Assembly (NCBI GenBank): GCA_021813745.1
Contig: JAKAJO010000127.1
Coordinates: 1 to 64,000, forward strand
Reading direction: 5' to 3'
DNA: 64,000 nt
DNA from: Acidobacteriota bacterium
Lineage (GTDB): Bacteria; Acidobacteriota; Terriglobia; Terriglobales; Acidobacteriaceae
Shown here: piece by piece, positions 40,335 through 49,403 of the stretch
How the letters are laid out: every line of letters starts with the position of its first letter
How positions within the stretch are numbered: position 1 is the first letter of the stretch
Translations under genes and position numbers: made by a program
The notes under the pieces: model-generated
Told to the model about the DNA's origin: nothing
Databases searched by the model: none
Seen by the model: the letters and a program-made list of their open reading frames with translations, nothing else

Positions 40335-41131
40335 AAAATCCCCGCCAGCGCCGCCAGCAGCACATACTCCCAGTTGAAGCTCGTTGTCCGCTTATTCCAA
40401 TGCGCCAGCCCAAAGAGTACGGAAGTGATCAACAAGGAACCGCCACGGCTCATGCGCCGTTCCAGAAGATTCTGCACCCATCCTCGAAAGAAGAGCTCCT
40501 CAGGGATTGCAATAAAGAAGAAGGTAAACAGATACGCAAATAGCGACCGGCTGAGCGTGGGCCAGCCCGCGCGAAAATGCAGGAATCCCAGGAAGAGACC
40601 AAGAGGAATCGCAATGGGCGCGTAATGCAGAAACTCCCGCAACCCGGCGCGCAGATCCGAAAGACGCAAGCGGATGTCAAAACCCACACCCCGCAGTCGC
40701 CGCACGCCCAGAAAGCCATAGATGCCAGCATCCACCAGCAGCATCTTGCCCATTGCGGTCAGGCCGTTTGGCCATGCCGGCTCCAGCCAGCGCAGGTCAA
40801 CCGCCAATCCCAGCCCCGCCAACAGAAGGTAGTCGCGCCAGTTGCCATTTTGTTCCGGGTCCGATTCCGCGGCCTGCTTTGTCATCCATGCAATGAAAAT
40901 CGGCAACAAGGCATATGTGGCAAGCCAGTATGGAGAGAGCCGTCCCACTGCCATCGCTGTGAGTGCATAGGGCACAAAGAGTGTGCCCGGCACAAGAATG
41001 CGTGCAGTCAAGGGCAAACCCTTCACCGCAGCACAAAATCGCTCGGGGACGAATCCTGCAGCCAGCATCGGGAGCAAAGTTAGGCATGCTGCAAGCATCA
41101 CTGCCGGTTGTGCCAGTAATTGGGGACGCAT
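40241..41131 (-). CDS. CPBP-family intramembrane glutamic endopeptidase
   Basis: This 296-residue protein has about eight helices and the full CPBP motif set: PEELFFRGW, then LFGLAHW, and a C-terminal HATVD. The family includes CAAX prenyl-protease homologues and bacteriocin-immunity proteins that cleave within the membrane. Substrates are unknown. The stop lies inside the convergent CPBP-like gene, giving a 94-bp tail-to-tail overlap. It starts 7 bp after the SpoIIM-like gene, so these two form an operon. Confidence 0.9.
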   Translation of the reverse strand: MRPQLLAQPAVMLAACLTLLPMLAAGFVPERFCAAVKGLPLTARILVPGTLFVPYALTAMAVGRLSPYWLATYALLPIFIAWMTKQAAESDPEQNGNWRDYLLLAGLGLAVDLRWLEPAWPNGLTAMGKMLLVDAGIYGFLGVRRLRGVGFDIRLRLSDLRAGLREFLHYAPIAIPLGLFLGFLHFRAGWPTLSRSLFAYLFTFFFIAIPEELFFRGWVQNLLERRMSRGGSLLITSVLFGLAHWNKRTTSFNWEYVLLAALAGIFYGRAWRAERRVGASAITHATVDTMWSLWLK

Positions 41132-41138
41132 GGTTCGC

Positions 41139-42107
41139 TTAGATGCGCTGCATACGGTGCACCGGCCGGAAAAGCCAGATCATCAGCAATGTGAAGAGAA
41201 TCCCTCCCACCGTGAACTTGAGCCAGATCGGCGCATGAGACGGTGAGAAGAATCCCTCCAGGAGACCGGCAACCACCAGCAGCGGAACGATACCGGAGAC
41301 CAGCTGTGTTGCATCCCGGCCGCCCTGTGCCACGGACTCGCGCCACGCCATCGTGCCGGGAAACAGCATCGCTGCGCCGAGGCGGAGCCCCGCACCTCCA
41401 GCGATGAGAATTGAAGGCAGTTCAAGCGCGCCGTGCGGTGCCACAAAGCTCCACAGCGCCAGCGACATCGCATACTGGTGGCACGCTGCTCCAATGACTC
41501 CCAGCATCATTCCATTGACGTAGAGATAAAAAAGCGTGCCTAGGCCAAACACAATGCCACCCGCAAACATCGCGAAGCTTACCGTCATGTTATTGGTCAT
41601 GATGTAGCTCGACGCTGTCGGAGCAATGCTCACCACAGATCGCGTCCACATCTCGTGGCGCTCCATCGTGGAAATCATCGCCGGCCCCACGAAATGCCGC
41701 ATGAACTCCGGCCTTGCCGCCGTGAGCACTGCGCCGAACATGCCCCAAGCGGTCGAGAAAAGCAGCGCCGCCGCCACAAACGGAAGCTGGCGCTGAAAGA
41801 TTACCGGATAATCGTCTCGCAAAAAGTGAACCATCGAGCGGACATTCGTTCTGCGGCCCGAATAGATGATATGGTGAGCCCGAGCGAGAAGTTGATTGAC
41901 ATGGTCTGCATACGAACCTGCCGTCGCATCCCTTCGCAGTACCGAGAGATCCGCCGCTATCTGCCGGTAAAGCAACGCGACCTCCTCAAGTTCCGCATGA
42001 CTCAGCTGCGAAATCCCGCCCTGATCCAACTGCGCCAACAGCCGCTCCAGCCGCTCCCAGTGCGGTCGCCGCTTGCCAATCCAGCTGTTTGAAAGGACGT
42101 GAGTCAT
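41139..42107 (-). CDS. Stage II sporulation protein M-like membrane protein
   Basis: This protein of about 322 residues has a soluble N-terminal part (W-RLERLLAQLDQGGISQLSHAEL) and then five or more membrane helices of the SpoIIM family, including FAGGIVFGLGTLFYLYVNG and the HGALELPSI motif. In non-sporulating bacteria it pairs with RDD, DUF4129 and MoxR genes. Here it is divergent from the RDD gene, with the two ATG codons overlapping at 42105-42108. A TTG four codons upstream is an alternative start. Confidence 0.88.
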   Translation of the reverse strand: MTHVLSNSWIGKRRPHWERLERLLAQLDQGGISQLSHAELEEVALLYRQIAADLSVLRRDATAGSYADHVNQLLARAHHIIYSGRRTNVRSMVHFLRDDYPVIFQRQLPFVAAALLFSTAWGMFGAVLTAARPEFMRHFVGPAMISTMERHEMWTRSVVSIAPTASSYIMTNNMTVSFAMFAGGIVFGLGTLFYLYVNGMMLGVIGAACHQYAMSLALWSFVAPHGALELPSILIAGGAGLRLGAAMLFPGTMAWRESVAQGGRDATQLVSGIVPLLVVAGLLEGFFSPSHAPIWLKFTVGGILFTLLMIWLFRPVHRMQRI

Positions 42108-42954
42108 GGAGTTGAGCAAAGACCTGAATGCTGATCAGCTTAGCATTGATACTCCCGAGCTCGTGCCCATTCAGGTGCCGCTCGCTGGCATCGGCAGCCG
42201 CTTTGCCGCCCTTCTGCTTGACAGTCTCATCTGGCTGATTGCCGTCCTCGCGCTTTCGCTTCTCTCCTGGCTGCTGCGTCCCGCGCTCGGCGCATTTTCC
42301 AGGCGCTCCGCGCAGTGGGCCGCTGCCTTCTATGTCTTTGCGATCTTCCTTCTCAACTGGGGATACTTCACGCTCTTTGAAGCCTTCTGGAATGGTCGAA
42401 CGCCGGGCAAGCGCATTGCTGGCATTCGCGTTATCCAGTCTTCCGGCCGAGCCATCGGTCTCTTCGAGTCCATGGCGCGCAACTTGATCCGTTACGTCGA
42501 CCAGATTCCGTTCTGTTACGCGGTGGGCGCCTTAGCAGTCTTTGCCAGCCGTCAGCACCAGCGGCTCGGCGACCTGGCAGCAGGAACCCTGGTCGTGCGC
42601 GATGAACCAGGACAGATACCACTCTGGGCGGACCTTGCAAATCGATCCCTCAACGCTCCACAGATTCCAGTTTCGGCTCCAGGAAGTACCCGATCATTGC
42701 CGCTCTCGTTCCCCCCAGCCGCCTTGGCGCGCCTCACCACCGCCGACCTTGCCGTCCTGGAGGGCTTTTTTGCGCGTCGCATTGACCTGCCCATGGCAAC
42801 CAGAAAGGAGCTTGCCAGTCGGATTGCGGTTGCAATCCAGCAGAAGTGCGGTTTCACCCCACCCCCCGGCTTCAAGCCGGAGGAGCTTCTAGAGGTTGTG
42901 GCTCATCAACTCCGGGAGCACAGCCTCTTCCAGCAGACCGGTGCATCTGACTGA
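42106..42954 (+). CDS. RDD-family membrane protein
   Basis: This 282-residue protein has the RDD signature near residue 28 (GSRFAALLLDSLIW) and a loop WNGRTPGKRIAGIRV between helices. A long soluble C-terminal tail follows. RDD proteins are of uncertain function, though some act in transport or Na+/H+ exchange. AAAGGA lies upstream of ATG 42106. The N-terminal codons overlap the start of the divergent SpoIIM-like gene, so regulation of the two must be linked. Confidence 0.88.
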   Translation: MELSKDLNADQLSIDTPELVPIQVPLAGIGSRFAALLLDSLIWLIAVLALSLLSWLLRPALGAFSRRSAQWAAAFYVFAIFLLNWGYFTLFEAFWNGRTPGKRIAGIRVIQSSGRAIGLFESMARNLIRYVDQIPFCYAVGALAVFASRQHQRLGDLAAGTLVVRDEPGQIPLWADLANRSLNAPQIPVSAPGSTRSLPLSFPPAALARLTTADLAVLEGFFARRIDLPMATRKELASRIAVAIQQKCGFTPPPGFKPEELLEVVAHQLREHSLFQQTGASD

Positions 42955-43133
42955 CCCCTCGGAGACCACCATCCATCAGGTGCTGCGCGTTCCACGACCT
43001 TCACCCCTTACCCGGACCCCGCTTTCAGTTTCGGAGATGACAAACAGTACATAGTTATGTGATTTGAAATGAATAATTTATATAGAATCGCACCCAAATG
43101 GGCGGAGCGACTGCCTCATCGATTAACTTACTC

Positions 43134-43163
43134 TTGACAATTTATGCCTCGCGGGCTTCTAAT
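43134..43163 (+). promoter_or_regulatory. Sigma-70-like promoter candidate
   Basis: TTGACA (43134-43139) is followed after 18 bp by TCTAAT (43158-43163), a five-of-six match to the -10 consensus. It would start transcription near 43170, far upstream of the receptor gene, and read through the palindrome and hairpin that follow. Confidence 0.45.
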
Positions 43164-43252
43164 CACTGCGGTCTCGACATCGACAGCCTTTGCTCAATCA
43201 GCTTAAACGTTTGAGCGGGAAAATTCCAAAAGCTGTATTTTGGGGTTTTCCA

Positions 43253-43272
43253 TTCTCCAGATCTCTGGAGAA
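43253..43272. promoter_or_regulatory. Operator-like palindrome
   Basis: TTCTCCAGA-tc-TCTGGAGAA is a perfect 9-bp inverted repeat with a two-base centre. The short centre argues for a dimeric-regulator binding site over an RNA hairpin. It lies between the two promoter candidates. Confidence 0.4.
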
Positions 43273-43338
43273 TTGGGCTTCGGTGTGGCTTTCGTTCACG
43301 GATCATCGGGACGCGAAGCTGGGCAAAAGGCAAGTGTG

Positions 43339-43370
43339 CCCGCCAAGGTACTGAGGAGCGCCTTGGCGGG
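43339..43370 (+). other. Strong stem-loop, possible end of a small RNA
   Basis: CCCGCCAAGG (43339-43348) pairs perfectly with CCTTGGCGGG (43361-43370) around a 12-base loop. No T-run follows on either strand, so it is a poor intrinsic terminator. It could be an RNA structure in a leader or a small RNA started near 43170. Confidence 0.4.
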
Positions 43371-43503
43371 TTAGGAACAGGCAAAATAAACCCCGCGAGC
43401 CGGTGTCACATGAACACTGGGGTCGATCGCCGGAAACCTGGAGATTGGACCGTGAAGAAGGGTTGAACCGCAGAGCGAATGATTTAGTAAAGGGATTTTC
43501 TTC

Positions 43504-43533
43504 TTGACATTTGTTGTGCGGCACGCATTAAAT
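43504..43533 (+). promoter_or_regulatory. Sigma-70-like promoter candidate for the receptor operon
   Basis: TTGACA (43504-43509) is followed after 17-18 bp by ATTAAA or TTAAAT (43527-43533). It sits about 260 bp before the receptor ATG and overlaps the sigma-54-like element. Confidence 0.45.
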
Positions 43534-43547
43534 GGCACGGTTGTTGT
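43533..43547 (+). promoter_or_regulatory. Sigma-54-like -24/-12 element
   Basis: TGGCACGGTTGTTGT matches the RpoN consensus TGGCAC-N5-TTGC except for the last base. The spacing is exact. Transcription would begin near 43559, leaving a 240-base leader before the receptor gene. No enhancer-binding activator gene was seen in the window. Confidence 0.4.
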
Positions 43548-43799
43548 TCAGGGGCTTCTGGAAAATCGATGTATTTGAATGCATCTCGTTCAAAATCAGC
43601 GCAGCGATCATGGCAACTGCCGCAGGCGGCAGTTTCTACGATCGCTTGGTGTGCTTCATCGCGCACCAGCGCCTGCATCGAGTCCGGCAGCCACACTCCA
43701 CACAACGTCCAGGAAGTGCATCAATTCACTTCATGCCTGACAGACGGGGAAGCAACAACACGAACGAATGAGCAGTACAACCTTGAAAAGGAAGGTCAC

Positions 43800-46700
43800 A
43801 TGAGACATACGAGATACAGGTTCCTCCTGTTACCGTTGTTCTTCGTGCTGGCATGCGTAGGAGCGTTTGCGCAGGCCAACTCGGATATCACCGGTATCGT
43901 GACAGACCAGACGGGAGCAGTGGTTCCGGGCGCGACTCTCACGCTCACGAGCCAGGCCACTGGCTTTACCAAGACGACCGTCAGCAGCGATACAGGCCTG
44001 TACGATTTCGCCGGCCTGAATCCTGCAAACTACGACCTGAAGGTTACCGCCAAGGGCTTCCAGACTTACGAACAGAAGGGAATCGTGGTGAACACCTCGA
44101 TGACTTTCCGCGTAGACGTCAAGCTTCAGGTGGGTACCGAAGCGCAGACCGTCACAGTGGAAGCCGATGCACTGACGGTGCAGGCTGACTCCAACGTCGT
44201 CAGCACGCTGATCAGCTCACAGCAGATCACGCAGCTCGCCACCGAAAACCGTAACTTCGCAGCCCTCGCTGCCCTGGGTCTCGGCGTCAGTTCCGCCCTG
44301 CCCGCCAGCAATACGCCCACTTCGGTCGCCTCCAACTTCTCCATCAGCGTCAACGGCCTTCGCGAAAGCCACAACATCTGGCTCATCGACGGTGGTGAGT
44401 CCGATGACCGCGGCGGCGCAGGTGGCATGGCCATCATGCCTTCGCAGGATGCCATCGCCGAGTTCACGATGATGACCTCCAACTACCCGCCGGATTACGG
44501 TATCTCTTCGGGCGCCACCATGAGCCTTTCGCTCAAGAGCGGCACGCAGAAGTTCCACGGCGAACTGTGGGAGTTCAACCGCACCCCGAACTACAACGCC
44601 ATCCAGGACCTCGCGGGCAGCAAGACCGACGTCCACTACAACATCTTTGGCGGCAACATCGGCGGTCCGTTGTTCATTCCGCACGTCTACAACACCAACC
44701 GCCAGAAGACCTTCTTCTTCTGGAATGAAGAGTGGCGCAAGATCCTCACCGGCGCCGGCGTCAACGTCCAGAACACTCTGGACAACGCTGATCGTCCAAC
44801 CGCGGGTCAGGACCTCCACTATGTTCCGCCGGCCTTCGCAAAGAGCACCGTGCTGAAGGTTCCGAGCGTTGCGGGCAACTCCTACTACGCGCAGCATGTC
44901 CTGGCTCCCATGGGCCTGGTCCCCGGCGCGGCCCCTGGTACTCCGGGCGGCTTTGCCACTGACGCCAACGGCGATGCGATCATTCCGCATCAGCTCTTTG
45001 ACAACAACGGTCTGCTCTACCTCACTAGCCCGGCCATTCCAAAGCCCACCAACACGGCAATTGACCAGGTGGTCTCCAACCCGGCGAACGCCATCGACGT
45101 CCGTGATGACATCGTCCGCATCGACCACAAGTTCAACGACAAGTGGGCGATTCTCGGCCACTACATCCACGACAGCGTGACGCAGGGCAACGCCCTTCCC
45201 ATGCTCGGCTGGCTCTGGGCGAGTTACAACTCCATCACCAGCACACTTTCAAACCCGTCCTACAGCGCGGCCATCAAGCTGAGCGGAACCATCAATCCGA
45301 ATCTGCTTGTGGAAGCCAGCATGAACTACGACGGCAACATCATCAACATCATCAACAGCAACTCCGGCAACCTGCCTTCCGGATGGAACTCCAACAATCC
45401 GCTGACGGCATCCTTCAAGGTGACGAAGAACTCGCTGCCGGGCATCGGCTACATCGGTCCCTACAGCGTGGCTGAGGATACCGGTTCGGCTCCGTGGCAC
45501 AACGCTGCTCAGGATTACGAGCCCCGCGTGGATATCTCGTACACCCAGGGCAAGCACGCCATGAAGTTCGGCTTCAGCTACAACCGCTACACCAAGAACC
45601 AGCAGTTGTTCGGTGACCAGCAGGGAAACTTCAACTTCGGCCAGCTCTCCGGCGACAGCTTCATGGATATGCTCATGGGTCTGAGCACCGGATATAGCCA
45701 GTTCCAGGCCACGCCGATCCGCCACTACGTCAACCAGACGCCGTCGGCGTATGCCATGGACAACTGGCACGTCACGTCTCGCCTCAGCTTGCAGCTCGGT
45801 CTTCGTTACGACGCCCTGCCGCACGCCTGGGAGCGCAGCAATGACGTTGCCAATTTCTATGGTGCCAACTTCCTGTCCAGCCAGACTCCGATATGGAACG
45901 GCAACTTGATTGCAAGCAATACGCTGGGTCTCTACAACTACCAGGGATCCTCGTTCTACCTCAATGGCATGGGCCTCGCGGGCCAGAACGGCTTCCCGCG
46001 CGGTCTCGTGAACAACGACTATCGTACGCTGCAGCCCCGCGTCGGCTTCTCTGAAGATCTCTTCGGCGACGGCAAGACCGTTCTTCGCGGCGGCTTCGGT
46101 ACCTTCTACGAGCGCTTGCAGGGCAACGATATTTATAACGCTGCCACCAACGCGCCCTTTGCCAACAACGCAGGCATCAGCAACACCTACTTCAGCAGCC
46201 CGGGCCTCAGCTGGAATGACAATTCCAACGCTGCCGCTTCTGGCCTGCCGGTCTTCGTCACGGGTGTCACCAGCCTGGCGCACAGCTATCCTGCCCCCGC
46301 CGTGGCGCAGTTCAGCCTCGGCGTGCAGCGTGAGCTCACTCCGTCGGTCGTCTGGGTGGTGCAGTACGTCGGCAACCTGGCATGGCACCAGAACATCCAG
46401 CGCAACATCAACAACCTGCCTCTGAACATCGATATGGCCGTCCGTTGCGATGCCGGTGACGGTGGCAACAACTTCAACGCGGGCGCAGGTCCGAACGGGA
46501 ACGGAGACATCTGCCCCGCATCAACCACCAATTGGGCGCAATTGGGTCAGAATGGCATCTTTGTTCCCCCGGTCGGCGACGGCACGAACAACACCTATGT
46601 CGGACAGCCGCAGACGCTCCCCAACCTGAACATCTATCGTACCTACCAGGGTTGGAGCGGCATCAACGACCAGGAAAACAACACCAACGGAAACTACAAC

Positions 46701-47420
46701 GGCTTCCAGACGGGTGTTCGTATTCAGAACCGTTGGGGCCTCTCGGGCGAGGTGGACTACACCTGGTCTCACGAGATCGACCTCACCAGCTCTGACCTCA
46801 CTGGAGTCAGCAACCCCTTCAACCTCAAGTATGACCGCGCGTCGGGTAACCTGGACCGCCGTCAGATCCTGAACATCAACTACATCTACGAGCTGCCCAT
46901 CTTCGCCAAGAGCACCGGTCTGCTTCACACCATGCTCGGTGGTTGGCAGGTCGCGGGTACCGCAGTGGATGAAACAGGTCTGCCCGGCCCCGGCTCCCTG
47001 AACTACCAGGGTCCCGGCGTCTCCATGTCCTATGACTCCATCGGTCTGGGCGGCGGATATACCAACCGTCCGAACGTTTCCGGCAAGGTGCACCACATTG
47101 GGAAGGCGAGCCAGTTCTTCGATACGACTCAGTTCAGCTTCCCGATTCCAGCGTGGGACGGCGCCCCGAACCAGGGCTTCGGCAATGCGGGCAGAGACTC
47201 AATCGTCTTCCCTGGCCGCGTGGACTTCACCACCTCGCTGTACAAGAATTTCGCAATTCGTGAAGCCGCTCACTTCGAGCTTCGCTTCGAATCCTTCAAC
47301 ACCTTCAACCACGCGGAGTGGAACAACGTAGGCACCTCGTACGGATCGAGCAACTTCGGTACCGTCGTCGGCGCATACGACTCCCGTACCCTCGAACTCG
47401 GTGGCAAGTTCGTGTTCTAA
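43800..47420 (+). CDS. TonB-dependent-receptor-like outer membrane protein, second copy
   Basis: This 1206-residue protein has a signal peptide (cleaved near AFA-QA), a carboxypeptidase-regulatory-like domain (DITGIVTDQTGAVVPGATLTL) and a plug-like part (QITQLATENRNF, then NGLRESHNIWLIDGGES). A large beta-barrel ends in LGGKFVF with a terminal Phe. ATG 43800 has GGAAGG eight bases upstream. Codon choice is far more biased (AAC, AAG, TAC, GGC) than in neighbouring genes or the receptor at 7466, which suggests very high expression. It probably exports or imports large polymers; the ligand is unknown. A terminator follows. Confidence 0.9.
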   Translation: MRHTRYRFLLLPLFFVLACVGAFAQANSDITGIVTDQTGAVVPGATLTLTSQATGFTKTTVSSDTGLYDFAGLNPANYDLKVTAKGFQTYEQKGIVVNTSMTFRVDVKLQVGTEAQTVTVEADALTVQADSNVVSTLISSQQITQLATENRNFAALAALGLGVSSALPASNTPTSVASNFSISVNGLRESHNIWLIDGGESDDRGGAGGMAIMPSQDAIAEFTMMTSNYPPDYGISSGATMSLSLKSGTQKFHGELWEFNRTPNYNAIQDLAGSKTDVHYNIFGGNIGGPLFIPHVYNTNRQKTFFFWNEEWRKILTGAGVNVQNTLDNADRPTAGQDLHYVPPAFAKSTVLKVPSVAGNSYYAQHVLAPMGLVPGAAPGTPGGFATDANGDAIIPHQLFDNNGLLYLTSPAIPKPTNTAIDQVVSNPANAIDVRDDIVRIDHKFNDKWAILGHYIHDSVTQGNALPMLGWLWASYNSITSTLSNPSYSAAIKLSGTINPNLLVEASMNYDGNIINIINSNSGNLPSGWNSNNPLTASFKVTKNSLPGIGYIGPYSVAEDTGSAPWHNAAQDYEPRVDISYTQGKHAMKFGFSYNRYTKNQQLFGDQQGNFNFGQLSGDSFMDMLMGLSTGYSQFQATPIRHYVNQTPSAYAMDNWHVTSRLSLQLGLRYDALPHAWERSNDVANFYGANFLSSQTPIWNGNLIASNTLGLYNYQGSSFYLNGMGLAGQNGFPRGLVNNDYRTLQPRVGFSEDLFGDGKTVLRGGFGTFYERLQGNDIYNAATNAPFANNAGISNTYFSSPGLSWNDNSNAAASGLPVFVTGVTSLAHSYPAPAVAQFSLGVQRELTPSVVWVVQYVGNLAWHQNIQRNINNLPLNIDMAVRCDAGDGGNNFNAGAGPNGNGDICPASTTNWAQLGQNGIFVPPVGDGTNNTYVGQPQTLPNLNIYRTYQGWSGINDQENNTNGNYNGFQTGVRIQNRWGLSGEVDYTWSHEIDLTSSDLTGVSNPFNLKYDRASGNLDRRQILNINYIYELPIFAKSTGLLHTMLGGWQVAGTAVDETGLPGPGSLNYQGPGVSMSYDSIGLGGGYTNRPNVSGKVHHIGKASQFFDTTQFSFPIPAWDGAPNQGFGNAGRDSIVFPGRVDFTTSLYKNFAIREAAHFELRFESFNTFNHAEWNNVGTSYGSSNFGTVVGAYDSRTLELGGKFVF

Positions 47421-47436
47421 ACTTCACCTCAAACAG

Positions 47437-47463
47437 GAGCGCGGCGGGCAATCCGCCGCGCTC
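47437..47463 (+). terminator. Rho-independent terminator after the receptor gene
   Basis: GAGCGCGGCGG pairs perfectly with CCGCCGCGCTC around a 5-base loop, followed by gatttcttt. It lies 17 bp past the stop. It probably attenuates rather than fully separates the downstream TPR gene. Confidence 0.8.
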
Positions 47464-47582
47464 GATTTCTTTGCCCCCGCGCCGTTGCATGACGACGCTA
47501 CGGGGAGAGACAATCAGACTGTGACCGATGTTCTGACTCCGCGGCAACGTCCTCACTGCTCGGGGCAGGGAAAGGACACTTC

Positions 47583-48821
47583 GTGCTGAGGACCATCAGT
47601 CTGGCGGTCAGCTTGGCATTCCTCGCCGCCGGCATCTGCTCCGTGGGGCAGACTCATGCGGACCCTTCTGCCCTGCGCAGTTCAGCCCTCACCCTGGAGC
47701 AGCAGGGAAAGAATCAGGAGGCTACCGAGGCATGGCGCTCCCTCAGCGCCCGCTTTCCAGGCGATCCCGAACCCTACGCTCATCTCGGACTCCTTGAAGC
47801 GCGCCAGGGGCACGATCTCCAGGCCGTTCCCTATTACAGGAAAGCTCTTGCCCTCGGTCCCAAGCTTCCAAGCGTCGAGCTTAACCTCGGCCTCGCCCTT
47901 TTCAAAGGCGGAGACTTAAAGCAGGCCATCGAAGTGCTCGGACCTCTCCACAAGCAACTGCCGCCCGCCTCACCCCAGGCACGGCAAACCACCCTTCTGC
48001 TCGGCATGGCGCATTACGGCCTCGCCGAATATGCCGATGCCGCGCCCTATCTCAAAGAGGCGGTTGCCGGCAACCCAGGCAGCCTTCCGCTCCTGCTCGC
48101 CCTCGCTCACAGCTACCTCTGGTCCAGCCAGTTCCAGAAGGTGCTCGATGTCTACCACCAGATCCTCTCCATCAATCCAGACTCCGCGGAAGCTGACATG
48201 CTCGCCGGCGAAGCCCTTGACCAGATGAAGGACAACGACGGCGCCATGAGGATGTTTCGCGCCGCCGTCAAGGCGGACCCCAAAGAACCCAGCGTCCACT
48301 TCGGCCTCGGTTATTTGCTCTGGACACAGAAACAGTATCCCGAAGCGGCCAGCGAGTTCCGCGCTGAGCTCGCCAACGATCCAAACCACGCGCAGGCCAC
48401 GCTCTATCTTGCTGACTCAGAGTTGCAAATGAACCACCCGGAGGTCGCCAGGCCGCTTCTTGAAAAAGCTGAGAAGCTGGACCCCGCACTTCCCCTCACC
48501 CACCTCGATCTCGGAATCCTCCTTACGGAGGCCGGCGACCAGACCTCAGCTCTGCGCGAGCTTGAAGAGGCTAAAAAGCTGAATCCGGATGATGTCGATG
48601 TGCACTGGCGACTGGGACGGCTCTACCGGGCCATGGGTGATAAGGAACGCGCCAAGGCTGAACTCGAAAAAGCCAGTCAGCTCAACAAGGCGGCAGACGA
48701 GTCCCTCTACAAGAAAATTGCAGCAGGCGCAGCCCGTGGGCATCAAGTCGATGCATCCTCGAATGCGCAGTCCACAGAATCACAGGATGTACCGGCTAAG
48801 CCTGCCGCCACCCAGCCTTAA
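47583..48821 (+). CDS. Secreted TPR-repeat protein
   Basis: This 412-residue protein has a signal peptide and about nine TPR-type repeats (EPYAHLGLLEARQGHDLQAVPYYRKAL is typical, then VHFGLGYLLWTQKQYPEA). An Asp/Ser/Pro-rich tail follows. TPRs hold protein complexes together. The GTG start at 47583 follows GGAAAGGA. Its position after a TonB-receptor-like gene suggests it works with that receptor in the periplasm, but this is only from context. The stop overlaps the convergent gene's stop. Confidence 0.85.
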   Translation: MLRTISLAVSLAFLAAGICSVGQTHADPSALRSSALTLEQQGKNQEATEAWRSLSARFPGDPEPYAHLGLLEARQGHDLQAVPYYRKALALGPKLPSVELNLGLALFKGGDLKQAIEVLGPLHKQLPPASPQARQTTLLLGMAHYGLAEYADAAPYLKEAVAGNPGSLPLLLALAHSYLWSSQFQKVLDVYHQILSINPDSAEADMLAGEALDQMKDNDGAMRMFRAAVKADPKEPSVHFGLGYLLWTQKQYPEAASEFRAELANDPNHAQATLYLADSELQMNHPEVARPLLEKAEKLDPALPLTHLDLGILLTEAGDQTSALRELEEAKKLNPDDVDVHWRLGRLYRAMGDKERAKAELEKASQLNKAADESLYKKIAAGAARGHQVDASSNAQSTESQDVPAKPAATQP

Positions 48822-49021
48822 ACTGTCTGCGGAGCCCTCACGCTCTCCTGGGCCTGCAATTGCGCCAGCACCTTTTCCGGACAAAGATGGTTGCTTTCCA
48901 TCCCTTCCATCTCTTCGGGCGTTTCAACTGCAAAGGCAATGGTCATAAAGCAATAGAGGCAACGCGTATTGAATGTTCCGTTCTCATTCTGGGTGCGAGC
49001 GTACATGGCCCTTTGCTCCAT
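48818..49021 (-). CDS. Small cysteine-containing protein, possibly zinc-binding
   Basis: This 67-residue protein shows TRCLYC and a later HLC, which could form a small zinc site. The middle is acidic (ETPEEMEGME). ATG 49021 is preferred because AGGA lies eight bases upstream; a longer open frame continues to 49240 but looks non-coding and overlaps the next gene. No family is recognised. Confidence 0.5.
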   Translation of the reverse strand: MEQRAMYARTQNENGTFNTRCLYCFMTIAFAVETPEEMEGMESNHLCPEKVLAQLQAQESVRAPQTV

Positions 49022-49127
49022 CAATGCGATCCTGCGATCGTAGCGGAACTTTGCCTCACACAACGTGATCTTGGTCACGCAGTTTGGTGTGGAAGACCCA
49101 AAATGGGCGTTCGCAAGATAAATGGAA

Positions 49128-49403
49128 CTACATCTGGATCCCCTTGTCCGCATTCCGCCGCACCTGCCAGCACGGCTCAAGGCCTCTCTGCGGAAAAAGC
49201 GCCTCGGCGCAGGGAACATCCACCTCGCCCTGAAAATCAAACTCGCTCTTGTTTCCCTTTAGCGGCACCGTCATGAAGCGGTTCACGGTAACCTTGCCCT
49301 GCGGCGAGCCACGCAACAGGAACGCGGTGCTATCCCCTGCATACACCGCCACAAACAAACCTGCCAGTGCCAGAAGCCCACGCACTGTCCAACGCCAGAT
49401 CAT
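49128..49403 (-). CDS. Small membrane-anchored hypothetical protein
   Basis: This 91-residue protein has one N-terminal membrane helix (WTVRGLLALAGLFVAVYAG), then a short extracytoplasmic domain with two cysteines (VPCAEALF and EPCWQV) that could form a disulfide. ATG 49403 follows GGAGG at nine bases. No family is recognised. It is 228 bp downstream of glk on the same strand. I see no gene in the gap 49404-49631. Confidence 0.55.
   Translation of the reverse strand: MIWRWTVRGLLALAGLFVAVYAGDSTAFLLRGSPQGKVTVNRFMTVPLKGNKSEFDFQGEVDVPCAEALFPQRGLEPCWQVRRNADKGIQM

Larger units (their letters stand above)
42955..43799. other. Long regulatory intergenic region before the second TonB-receptor-like gene
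   Basis: These 845 bases contain no convincing protein gene. They hold an A/T-rich tract (about 43055-43085), two sigma-70-like promoter candidates, a sigma-54-like candidate, a 9-bp palindrome and a 10-bp-stem hairpin, each listed separately. The final 260 bases form a leader for the gene at 43800. Confidence 0.7.

Noticed and set aside
44217..46388. Long antisense frames within the second receptor gene
   Set aside because: They result from its extreme codon bias (few stops in antisense); the forward frame has a clear signal peptide, domains and ribosome site.
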